The notes below the pieces were generated by a model. That model was not told the DNA's origin. It made no database searches and saw only the letters and a program-made list of their open reading frames with translations. The position numbers and the translations under genes were made by a program. From UMGS1851 sp900555605 (GTDB lineage: Bacteria; Bacillota; Clostridia; UBA1212; UBA1255), in NCBI GenBank assembly GCA_902472555.1, contig CABROF010000084.1:1-11608 (forward strand): DNA of 11,608 bases, written 5' to 3'. The number at the start of each line of letters is the position of its first letter. The stretch's first letter is position 1. This document shows positions 1 through 7,600 of this stretch, piece after piece.

Positions 1-416
1 TCGGAACGACAATCGGAAGCCGGGATGTTGTAACAGCCGCCATCAAAATCGCGTTGACCAAGGATCGGGCTGAGGAGCGTGCACTGCAGGCGCAGTATGC
101 GGAGGACGGCATTTTAACCGCAGGCGTGGACTTCGGCGGCGAATTTATCTCGTCCATTACAAAGATTATCGAGCGCGCGGTGGTAGCGGCAAAACGAGAG
201 GGAATCATAACCGAGTCTCATGCGGAAGAAGGCGCCGTTGCAGGCGCGGCCAGAGAAGCGGTTTCACAGATCATGAATAAAGCGATCGGCCTCAATGTGG
301 GCGGTAAAATATCCATTGCAAGACACGGGGATCATATCAGTGTTGCCGTGTTTTTCGGCATTGGTCTGCTTCATTTGAACGAAATGGCCGTAGGACTCGG
401 CCATAGGGTGATCTGA
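1..416 (+). CDS. HutP-family protein, 5' end outside window (partial)
   Basis: The frame is open from the left edge (first whole codon at position 3) to TGA at 414-416, so the true start lies upstream. The TTG at 54 is internal, because conserved-looking sequence (GTTIGSRDVVTAAIKIAL) precedes it. The visible 138 codons resemble HutP, the B. subtilis His/Mg2+-dependent RNA-binding antiterminator of about 150 residues. Family-like stretches are HAEEGAVAGAAREA in the middle and the C-terminal block GIGLLHLNEMAVGLGHRVI. Their histidines match the places where HutP coordinates metal and ligand, as I recall. No hut genes are visible; the next gene, cmk, begins 43 bases on with no terminator between, so this is probably the first visible gene of the cmk operon. 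Whether the protein binds RNA or histidine here is unknown. The family call is fairly sure, the function is not. Confidence 0.85.
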   Translation, partial: GTTIGSRDVVTAAIKIALTKDRAEERALQAQYAEDGILTAGVDFGGEFISSITKIIERAVVAAKREGIITESHAEEGAVAGAAREAVSQIMNKAIGLNVGGKISIARHGDHISVAVFFGIGLLHLNEMAVGLGHRVI

Positions 417-459
417 CGGCGGCCTTGTGTATTCTCTATAAGGTACGGTGATAATATTT

Positions 460-1173
460 ATGAATCAAAAGAAACGTTTTATCAGCATCGCGATTGACGG
501 CCCTTCCGGCGCGGGAAAAAGTACGATTGCAAAAATCATTTCCCGGGAAATAAACTTCCTTTATTTGGATACTGGCGCGATGTACCGGGCGTTTGCCTAT
601 TTTGCGATACGGCACGGTCTGGACTTCTGCGGAGGGAGACTGCCGCAGCTGACTGAAATTCTTCGGCTGCTGAATGCTTTCAGCCTTGATATTGTTTATA
701 TTGACGGGGAACAGCAGGTGATCGTAAACGGTGAAAATGTCAGTCCCTACATTCGGACACCGGAGATTTCGCTGGCGGCCTCTGCAGTATCGGCTGTCCC
801 GGAGGTGCGTGAAAAGCTGATTGAACTCCAGCGAAGGATTGCGGCACGCAGCAATGTGGTGATGGACGGCCGGGATATCGGATCGAATGTACTAAAGGAT
901 GCACAAATTAAAATATTTTTAACTGCGGCGCCGGAGGACCGAGCACAGCGGCGATTTGAAGAGCTTCGTCAGCGCGGCAATGAAACTGTAACTTTTGAAG
1001 AGGTATATCAGGACATTCTTACCCGGGACCATAATGACCGTACGCGTGCGACAGCGCCCCTGATCCAGGCGGAGGATGCGATTCTGGTGGATACTACCGG
1101 TTGTGCGCTGCAGGACAGTCTGGAAAAAATTCGTAATGTTGTGAGGGAAAAGCTATGCTGTTCAGGGTACTGA
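460..1173 (+). CDS. cmk: (d)CMP kinase
   Basis: Cytidylate kinase phosphorylates CMP/dCMP with ATP in the cytoplasm, for pyrimidine nucleotide recycling. The 237 residues match the usual 220-230. The P-loop GPSGAGKST is at residues 14-22, LDTGAMYRA (nucleotide-monophosphate site) follows near 36-44, MDGRDIG is at 135-141, and the C-terminal signature DRTRATAPLIQAEDAILVDT is present. I chose ATG 460 over the in-frame GTG at 448. GGTGA (447-451), complementary to the 16S 3' end, lies 8 bases before ATG 460, whereas GTG 448 has only a poorly spaced AAGG. The stop overlaps the plsC start by 19 bases, suggesting translational coupling. The order cmk-plsC-ispH/rpsA is typical of clostridial genomes. 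Confidence 0.96.
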   Translation: MNQKKRFISIAIDGPSGAGKSTIAKIISREINFLYLDTGAMYRAFAYFAIRHGLDFCGGRLPQLTEILRLLNAFSLDIVYIDGEQQVIVNGENVSPYIRTPEISLAASAVSAVPEVREKLIELQRRIAARSNVVMDGRDIGSNVLKDAQIKIFLTAAPEDRAQRRFEELRQRGNETVTFEEVYQDILTRDHNDRTRATAPLIQAEDAILVDTTGCALQDSLEKIRNVVREKLCCSGY

Positions 1174-1760
1174 GGGTACTGTGCAATATCATCTTCTGTG
1201 TATTTATCCGCGTAAAAGTGATCGATCCGCAGAAAATGCCGCCGGAGGGGCCTGTCATTGTAGCTGCCAACCACGAAGGCATGCTGGATATGTTTATGAT
1301 TGGCTATCGGATCAAGCGGTATATCAAGTGGATGGCAAAAGAAGAACTGTTCAAAAATAAATTAGTGGCAAAATTCATCAGCAGCTGCGGCGCGTATCCG
1401 GTAAAGCGCAGTACAAAAGATTTCGTTGCTGCGAAAACCACGCTGGAACTGCTCAGGCAGGGCGAGGCCGTGGGAATTTTTCCGCAGGGAACCCGATCTA
1501 AAGGACGGGGCCGGGAGCATAAAGCAAAATATGGCGTAGCAAAATTTGCGGCAGAATCCGGCGCTGTGATCCAGCCCGTGGCAATCTGGGGGAAAATTCG
1601 TTTATTCGGCAGAGTTTATGTTCGTTTCGGAGATCCGTACCGTCTGCCGGACCCGCCGGAGAACGGGTATGATAAAGAATCGTATCTGAAATTGGCGCAA
1701 GGGGTACTGGACGGAATCTATGACTTGATGGAGGTGCCGGGTGGAGATCATAAGGGCTGA
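1155..1760 (+). CDS. plsC: 1-acyl-sn-glycerol-3-phosphate acyltransferase
   Basis: PlsC acylates lysophosphatidic acid to phosphatidic acid at the inner face of the membrane. The 201 residues are normal for the short bacterial form. The catalytic NHx4D motif is at residues 39-45 (NHEGMLD; H40, D45), GAYPVKR follows as motif II, and motif III reads FPQGTRS with Gln111 where the textbook motif has Glu (FPEGTRS). A hydrophobic N-terminal segment (residues 2-18) could sit in the membrane. ATG 1155 has GAGGG (1143-1147) 7 bases upstream. The gene overlaps cmk by 19 bases and ispH by 20, so it is mid-operon. The Gln variant does not look like decay, since all other motifs and the reading frame are intact. 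Confidence 0.93.
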   Translation: MLFRVLRVLCNIIFCVFIRVKVIDPQKMPPEGPVIVAANHEGMLDMFMIGYRIKRYIKWMAKEELFKNKLVAKFISSCGAYPVKRSTKDFVAAKTTLELLRQGEAVGIFPQGTRSKGRGREHKAKYGVAKFAAESGAVIQPVAIWGKIRLFGRVYVRFGDPYRLPDPPENGYDKESYLKLAQGVLDGIYDLMEVPGGDHKG

Positions 1761-4140
1761 GACCGCCGGCTTTTGCTTCGGCGTCGAAAATGCGGTGAAT
1801 CAGGCGTTCGAGGTGGTGCGGAAGATGGAAGAAGCCGGAACGCATGTTTATACATACGGCACGCTGATCCACAATCGCAGCGTTATGAAAAGATTGGAGG
1901 AAGCAGGTGTAACGGTAATCGAACAGCCTGCGGATATCTCGCCGCAGCGGCTTGCAGATGCAACGGTCATCATTCGTGCGCATGGCGTTGCCCCTGAAAT
2001 TTTGGATCTGCTCCGGGCTTCCGGATGCAGGCTTGTGGACGCGACTTGTCCCTATGTCCGTAAAATTCAGCGGCTGGTTAAGCAGGAGTACGAGCTTGGC
2101 CGCCAGATTGTAATAATCGGAGACTGCGCACATCCGGAAGTCATCGGAATCAACGGCTGGTGTTATAATACCGCGCTGGTTGCCGCTTCTCTTGAGATGT
2201 GTAAAAACCTGTATTCAGATGGGAAATTCGGACAAAAACCCCTCAGCATAGTTGCGCAGACCACCTTTTCCAAAAAAATTTTCACCGAAATACGGGATTT
2301 TTTCAAAAATACCTTTGACAATGCTAAAATTTTTGATACAATATGCAGTGCTACATCCTTGAGACAGCAGGAAACTATGAAAATTGCCTCACAAGTGGAC
2401 CTGATGATAGTCGTGGGCAGCAAGAGCAGTTCAAATACAAGAAAATTGTACGATCTGAGCCAGGAGCTATGCGGCAATGTAATTCTTGTGGAAAACGCTG
2501 ATGAATTGGATGCGGACAAGATGCAATATATACATAAAGTAGGAGTGACAGCGGGGGCATCCGCTCCCGGCTGGATCATTGAGGAGGTTATTGGTAAAAT
2601 GAGTGAAGTCAATTCTAACGAGAACAACGTGGCCGAAACTGTTGAACAGGCAGCCGAAGCAGCCGCTGCTGGAGCGTCCACGGTTGTGGAAACACCCGTT
2701 GCGGAAGAGACGGCCGAAGCACCTGCAGCGGAGGTTCAAGCTGCTGATGAAGCACCTGCAGAAAATGCGGATGAGGCAGCGGAAGCGCCTGTGGCACAGC
2801 AGGCTTCGGAGAAAGAAGAAACTGCCGAAAATGAGGGTGACACGTTTGCGACAATGTTAGAGGATTCGCTGACGACGATCACGAGCGGCCAGATTGTAAA
2901 AGGTGTAATCAACAAAATTGATTCCAAAGGCGTTTATATTGATTTAGGCTTTAAATTTGAAGGCTTTATTTCAATTGACGAATTTGCGGAGGTACCTGGC
3001 TTTGAAGTCGGTCAGCTGAATATTGGCGACGAAGTTGAGGCAATGGTCGTGAAGGTAAGCGATAAGGACGGCGAAGCGATTCTGTCCAAGCGGCGTGTTG
3101 ACTACAAGAAAAACATGAAGCTGCTGGAGGAATCCTTTGAAAATAAGACTCCGATTACAGTCAGAGTCACAGAGGCAATCAACGGCGGCGTTGTGGCGTT
3201 TCTCGGATCCGTTCGAATTTTCATTCCCGCGTCTCAGCTTGCAGAACGTTTTATCAAGGATATTTCTTCCTTTGTAGGCAAATCCGTTGATGTGATCATT
3301 ACGTCTTTTGAAAAAGGGCCGAAGGGCAGAATCCGCATCGTGGGTTCCCGCAAGATTATTCTTTCTGCAGAACGTGAAGCGAAAGAAGCCTCCTTCTGGG
3401 GTGATATGTATGTCGGAAAGGTCTGCAAAGGAGTTGTTAAGAGCCTGACGCCTTTCGGTGCATTTGTGGATATCGGCGGTTATGACGGGCTTGTTCATCT
3501 TTCCGAGCTGTCCTGGAGAAAGATCAGACATCCTCAAGAGGTTGTCAGTGTCGGACAGGAGCTTGAGGTTACGGTTCTGGATTTTGACCGTGAAAAGAAA
3601 CGGATTTCATTAGGTTACCGCAAGGCTTCCGAGAATCCGTGGCATGATGCGGAGAATCTGTACCAGGTAGGAGATATTCTCGAAGTCACGGTGGTGCGTT
3701 TTGTGAATTTCGGTGTGTTTGTCAATATCGCAGACGGCATCGACGGACTTGTGCATATTTCGCAGATTTCTAACCAGCGGATTACCAGCGCATCCGAATG
3801 CCTGAAGCTCGGGCAGAAGGTTATGGCAAAGATCATTGATACAAACATTCCGGAGAAAAGAATCAATCTCAGCATTCGTGATGTACAAGCATACGATCCT
3901 GAGCCGAAGCCGATTCCGGTGGATGAAGAGGGCAATCCGATTGTCCCGGAGAAACGGGAAAAACGTAGAAAAGACCGTAATGAACGCAGAAACAGAAAAG
4001 AGAACGCGGTGCAGGAGGAATCCTATATCGACAACGATATTACAACATCCTCTACCACAATCGGTGATATTCTGGCTTCCAGACTGCAGGCTGTGCCGGA
4101 AATGAACCCTGTGGAGGAATCTTCTTCTGAGGACGCATAA
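1741..4140 (+). CDS. ispH-rpsA: IspH (HMBPP reductase) fused to ribosomal protein S1
   Basis: A 799-residue fusion. Residues 1-286 are IspH (LytB), the [4Fe-4S] enzyme reducing HMBPP to IPP/DMAPP in the last step of the MEP isoprenoid pathway. Cluster cysteines are C12 (GFCFG), C103 (DATCPY) and C202 (TICSAT); HPEV and a His in LIHNRSV fit the substrate pocket. Residues about 290-370 form an Ala/Glu/Pro-rich acidic linker. Four S1 RNA-binding domains follow at about 380-455, 465-548, 555-630 and 641-715. Domains 3 and 4 are most canonical (GAFVDIGGYDGLVHLSEL, GVFVNIADGIDGLVHISQI); domain 2 is the most divergent. A basic then acidic low-complexity tail ends the protein. GTG 1741 is chosen because GGAGG (1730-1734) sits 6 bases upstream and the family N-terminus follows at once. 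The fusion is known in Clostridia. A second start may exist at 2599. Confidence 0.95.
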   Translation: MEIIRAETAGFCFGVENAVNQAFEVVRKMEEAGTHVYTYGTLIHNRSVMKRLEEAGVTVIEQPADISPQRLADATVIIRAHGVAPEILDLLRASGCRLVDATCPYVRKIQRLVKQEYELGRQIVIIGDCAHPEVIGINGWCYNTALVAASLEMCKNLYSDGKFGQKPLSIVAQTTFSKKIFTEIRDFFKNTFDNAKIFDTICSATSLRQQETMKIASQVDLMIVVGSKSSSNTRKLYDLSQELCGNVILVENADELDADKMQYIHKVGVTAGASAPGWIIEEVIGKMSEVNSNENNVAETVEQAAEAAAAGASTVVETPVAEETAEAPAAEVQAADEAPAENADEAAEAPVAQQASEKEETAENEGDTFATMLEDSLTTITSGQIVKGVINKIDSKGVYIDLGFKFEGFISIDEFAEVPGFEVGQLNIGDEVEAMVVKVSDKDGEAILSKRRVDYKKNMKLLEESFENKTPITVRVTEAINGGVVAFLGSVRIFIPASQLAERFIKDISSFVGKSVDVIITSFEKGPKGRIRIVGSRKIILSAEREAKEASFWGDMYVGKVCKGVVKSLTPFGAFVDIGGYDGLVHLSELSWRKIRHPQEVVSVGQELEVTVLDFDREKKRISLGYRKASENPWHDAENLYQVGDILEVTVVRFVNFGVFVNIADGIDGLVHISQISNQRITSASECLKLGQKVMAKIIDTNIPEKRINLSIRDVQAYDPEPKPIPVDEEGNPIVPEKREKRRKDRNERRNRKENAVQEESYIDNDITTSSTTIGDILASRLQAVPEMNPVEESSSEDA
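2581..2601 (+). promoter_or_regulatory. possible internal ribosome binding site and ATG for free S1
   Basis: GAGGAGG at 2581-2587 is followed after 11 bases by ATG 2599, which is in frame with the fusion (Met287). It falls exactly where IspH homology ends and the S1 linker begins. Initiation here would give a stand-alone four-domain S1 of 513 residues. The spacing is slightly long, and the GAGGAGG also encodes Glu-Glu-Val, so it may be chance or a relic of separate ispH and rpsA genes. Confidence 0.45.
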
Positions 4141-4169
4141 AAAATTTTTCCGCTGCTTGTAATTTCTAC

Positions 4170-4198
4170 TTGATTTCACTTTTATTATATTGTATAAT
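4170..4198 (+). promoter_or_regulatory. promoter of tRNA-Leu
   Basis: The -35 element TTGATT (4170-4175) and a perfect -10 TATAAT (4193-4198) are separated by 17 bases. The predicted transcription start is near 4205, giving a leader of roughly 68 bases before the tRNA. No convincing terminator follows rpsA (stop 4140), so read-through from the operon may also reach the tRNA. Confidence 0.8.
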
Positions 4199-4200
4199 AC

Positions 4201-4230
4201 CGTCTGCCGGGTTGCTAAGACCGGCAGATG
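4201..4230 (+). other. hairpin 1 in tRNA-Leu leader
   Basis: TCTGCCGG (4203-4210) pairs perfectly with CCGGCAGA (4221-4228), extended by a G-T and a C-G pair, around a 10-base loop. No T-tract follows, so it is not a classical terminator. If transcription starts near 4205 this stem forms at the very 5' end of the precursor. If it comes from rpsA read-through, it could act as a processing or 3'-stabilising element. Confidence 0.7.
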
Positions 4231-4262
4231 GTAAGTAAAAGTGTCGCTTACATTTTACTTGC
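4231..4262 (+). other. hairpin 2 in tRNA-Leu leader
   Basis: GTAAGTAAAA (4231-4240) pairs with TTTTACTTGC (4253-4262), then, past a bulged G at 4241, three more pairs close a 5-base loop. It abuts hairpin 1 and ends 10 bases before the mature tRNA. Two alternatives compete with it: GTAAG (4231-4235) with CTTAC (4247-4251), and CTGCCG (4204-4209) with CGGCAG (4262-4267). Confidence 0.65.
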
Positions 4263-4272
4263 GGCAGTATAT

Positions 4273-4359
4273 GCGGATATGGCGGAATTGGCAGACGCGC
4301 ACGGTTCAGGTCCGTGTTTCTGCAAGGAAGTGCAGGTTCAACTCCTGTTATCCGCACCA
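4273..4359 (+). tRNA. tRNA-Leu (anticodon CAG)
   Basis: This is a complete class II tRNA. The acceptor stem GCGGATA (4273-4279) pairs with TATCCGC (4349-4355), discriminator A is 4356 as expected for Leu, and CCA is encoded (4357-4359). The anticodon stem CACGG/CCGTG (4300-4304/4312-4316) encloses loop TTCAGGT with anticodon CAG at 4307-4309, reading CUG. A long variable arm (4317-4331) and T-arm GCAGG-TTCAACT-CCTGT complete it. It is transcribed from the promoter at 4170-4198 and stopped by the hairpins just downstream. It reads as functional. Confidence 0.97.
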
Positions 4360-4362
4360 AGT

Positions 4363-4398
4363 GGGAGTGTCCTTATAGGATTCTCCCATTTTATTTAA
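4363..4398 (+). terminator. terminator hairpin A after tRNA-Leu
   Basis: GGGAGTGTCCT (4363-4373) folds back on AGGATTCTCCC (4377-4387) around loop TAT, with one T-T mismatch and one G-T pair, followed by ATTTTATTT. It starts four bases after the tRNA CCA. The T-tract is modest, which may explain the second hairpin downstream. Confidence 0.85.
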
Positions 4399-4425
4399 GT
4401 TCCATAATTCCAATCCGACCAAAGT

Positions 4426-4463
4426 GGGAGAATTTTTATAAGATTCTCCCGTTTTTGTTTTTA
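4426..4463 (+). terminator. terminator hairpin B, diverged copy of A
   Basis: GGGAGAATTTT (4426-4436) pairs over 11 positions with AAGATTCTCCC (4440-4450) around loop TAT and is followed by GTTTTTGTTTTT. It is 63 bases from hairpin A and has identical size, loop and outer stem. The T-tract is strong. It is the likely efficient end of the tRNA-Leu transcript. Confidence 0.9.
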
Positions 4464-4558
4464 TCACTCTCATATTTCATGTTGAACAGTTCTGAATAGC
4501 TTGAACCTTTTTCTGTCGGCGGACGTTTTCTGTTCGGCTTTGCCGTTGTGCTGAAAAG

Positions 4559-4597
4559 GATGAAAAAAGGCCTGCATTTTTTCAGACCTTTTTCATC
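4559..4597. terminator. bidirectional-type hairpin before the glycosidase gene
   Basis: GATGAAAAA (4559-4567) and GG..CTG (4569-4574) pair with CAG..CC (4583-4588) and TTTTTCATC (4589-4597), with one bulged A, one C-A mismatch and an 8-base loop. The A-run on one side and T-run on the other are typical of a terminator usable in both directions. It ends one base before the -35 box of the next gene, insulating it from upstream. The rest of 4464-4558 shows nothing I can name. Confidence 0.7.
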
Positions 4598-4626
4598 TTG
4601 TCCCTCTCCCTGCGCATTGCTATAAT
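4598..4626 (+). promoter_or_regulatory. promoter of the surface glycosidase-like gene
   Basis: The -35 TTGTCC (4598-4603), a 17-base spacer, and a perfect extended -10 (TGC then TATAAT, 4621-4626) form a strong sigma-A site. The predicted start is near 4633, inside the AT palindrome AATTTTT-TT-AAAAATT (4624-4639), so the leader is only about 26 bases. The Shine-Dalgarno GAGGAGG is at 4645-4651, 7 bases before ATG. Confidence 0.8.
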
Positions 4627-4658
4627 TTTTTTAAAAATTCAAACGAGGAGGACGCACA

Positions 4659-7600
4659 ATGAAGGGAAAACGAAAGCTCAAACTGATCGGGCTTTGCATT
4701 CTGTCAAGTATTTTACTTTGTTCTTATTTTATTTTTCGCTATCAATCAAAAATTGCTGCGGAAAACGAAACTAAGAAAGCGAAAACAGATGGGAACACCT
4801 ACCAGGACCGGCTGGACAGCATTGTCATCTCCGCATTCCATCCGTTATCATATCCGGAACTGCTGACACAGGAACAATTTGATCTGGCGGCAGAGGCGGG
4901 AATTGATGTGATGGAATACTGTGCAGGAATGAGCGTTACAGCCCCGGAGTCTATGAAACAAGCACTGGGGTATGCTGCCAACGCCGGAATCCTAGTCAAT
5001 GTATTTGATGACCGGATTTCGTCTAATATTCTGCAGCAACCAAAAGAAACCGTTTTTTCCGTATGGGAGGAATATCGCGGTAAGCCGGGACTGGGAGGCT
5101 ACTATTTAATTGATGAATCGGTTCGTCCAAATGATTACGCTTGGTATATCAATGAACTGAAGCGGTTTGATCCCAGCGCGCAGGCTTTTATCAACAACTT
5201 TCCGGATATTTGGGGAGATGGATTCTATCAGGACAGACTAAGCGATTTGTGCCATTTGGTGGTTGATAAAGAGGGCTTTTTTCTTTCCTTTGACAACTAT
5301 CCTTTTGGAATGGAAGCGGGCTCGGTGGACGAAACCAGCCTGTTCAAGCATTTTGACGCAGTAAGAAAGGCAGGGCTGGAGAATCAGGTTCGTACCGGAT
5401 TCTATGCCCAGTCCATCCAATATGGTTATCGGAAACTGAACGGAAATGAGATGCGGTACCATGTGAATTCTGCCCTGGCATATGGCTTCAAGGCCATTAA
5501 ATATTTTGCTTGGGGAACCCCGAATGAAGCGGTGGTTCCGGGATTTGGAGACGGCGTAATCGACCCGAAGGGAAACCCCACCGCGCTGTACTATGATATT
5601 AAAGAAATCAATAAATATGCGCATACGATCGGCACCACTTTGGTTAATCTGGATGCAGTAGAGATCTATCATAGCGGCAGCCAATCCACGAACGGCATAT
5701 ATAAAAAGCTTCCTGAGAACTATTTTGTTCAAACAGATGACTATACCATTTTGTCCCGCATGGTCCATCAAAAAACCGGACGAAATTATTTGATGATAGT
5801 AAACAAAGATTTTTCTGCCGCACAAACGGTTACGCTGAATTTTACAGGGGTAGATGCTTTGCAGGAAATCAGTCCGCTTGACGGAAAACTTGTTCCGACA
5901 GAATATCAGAGCGGGATACTGCGTGTTTCCCTGGATCCTGGTGCTGCAATCCTGCTGGCGCTGCCGGAAGGAAAATGCTTCGGTACGCCGGAGGAAACCG
6001 CGCAGTCCCGAAATCTTTTGCAGAACGCGTATGTTCTGGCCTCTGGTTCGGAAGGAAGCGACGGGTGGTATGTCAACCGAATCAATGACGGAATCCGGAA
6101 TTCTCAAAAAGGATCCAATGGTTGGCGGGATGCCTACAGCTCAGAAAAGTGGCTGCAGTTCGATTTGAATGAAAAGAAACAGTTTAACCGCCTCGACTTA
6201 TATCCGGCAGGAAGCCAATCGTCTTTCGGGACATATTTTCCGCAAAGCCTTCGCGTTCAAATCTCCGATGACGGGAATCAGTGGAGCACAGTCCTGGTTC
6301 AGGAGATGATTCCGCAGCCGACAACGGCCGTTCCGGTATTCCGGTTTGATATGGTTTCCGCTCGTTATGTTCGTCTGAGTTTCAGCAGTGCGCTGGGAGA
6401 AAAATATCCCTGTGAACTGGCAGAAGCAGAACTGTTTGCCGATGACGGGAATGTTCCTCTGCCGCCGGAAACAACCTATGAGGAAGAAACGGTTGTTGAT
6501 AACAACCAAAATATTGCGCTGAACAAGCCGATTGTGGATTATTCCAGCAACTATGAAACGCCTCAATGGAACAACAGTATTCATTTTATCACGGATGGGG
6601 ATCACACTACGAATTGGGCGTCAGATATTTATGCCGGCCATTCCGCTCCGGATGGAGTGGAATACATCACGATCGATCTGCAATCGATTTATACACTCAA
6701 CAGAGTCCAGATCTATCCCTATTATGACTACCAGTCTGCGCACTGCTTTACCACCAGTTCTTTCCCGGAGGATTACGATGTGCAGGTTTCACTGGATGGG
6801 GTTTCTTTCCAGACAGTAGCACAGCTGCGCGGCGGGATTACGAAAGCGGAACCGCAGATCCATGAGTTTTCTCCCATAAAGGCCAGATACGTTCGTATCT
6901 ACGTCACCAAGATGACGGCCCATGCTTCTTTAGGATACTTCGTACAGTTTTCCGAAGTAGAGGTATTTGCTGTTCCCAATGAAAAAGCGGCTCTGCAGGC
7001 AGCTATTGCACAGACAAACGATCTGGATACCAGATTCTACACAAATGAATCTGTACAATTGCTGCTGCAGGCATTGGAAGCCGCGCAAGCGACCCTTCAG
7101 AATTCAGAAGCAAATGATCAGGATTATCAGAAGGCAAAAGAAACGCTTCTGCAGGCCAAATCTAATCTGCGGGAGGTTGACTTAGGAGCAAATGTAGCCC
7201 GTGATAAATCGGTCACTGCTACATCCGATTATAAAGCACCGGAAGGAATTTTTGATGCGTCTTATTTAACGGACGGTCTCAACCCGGATACAAAGGAGGT
7301 ATATAAAACGCACAATGGATGGAGCGTCAATCCCGGTGACCAGATTGAAAGAGAAACACCGGTGGAACTCCAGATCGATTTGGGTAAAAACCATATAGTA
7401 ACCGCTATTTTTATGTATCCGGCCAGATACGACAGCAGCACATATCCGGAATGCTATGAGCTGTATACCTCGGTAAACGGAGATTCCTGGCAGCTGGTAG
7501 GACACAGCGAAAATATGACGGATATTCAAAAAGATGATGTTCTGCGTTACAAAGTAGACAATGTATTGGCACGCTACATCAAAATCCGGATTGCCAGGCA

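Noticed and set aside
448..459. GTG 448 as cmk start
   Set aside because: Its purine-rich site is too close (about 3 bases), while ATG 460 has GGTGA at good spacing and gives a family-like N-terminus.
1498..2133. 211-codon minus-strand open frame across plsC and ispH
   Set aside because: Both sense genes are strongly conserved families; the antisense frame has no domain signature.
4139..4149. AAAAAATTTTT after rpsA as a terminator
   Set aside because: An A/T palindrome with no loop or GC stem; insufficient for intrinsic termination.
4166..4360. Minus-strand reading frame whose product contains RITGVEPALPCRNTDLN
   Set aside because: It is the reverse complement of tRNA-Leu, a well-known false protein in annotations.
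4337..4460. tRNA 3' end as an integration site for a mobile element
   Set aside because: No duplicated tRNA 3' end, integrase or transposase is visible in the window.
4535..4545. CGGC-TTT-GCCG as a terminator
   Set aside because: Only four base pairs and no T-tract; likely chance.
5238..6107. 289-codon minus-strand open frame
   Set aside because: It lies inside the glycosidase-like gene, has no recognisable domain or ribosome site, and is an antisense shadow.
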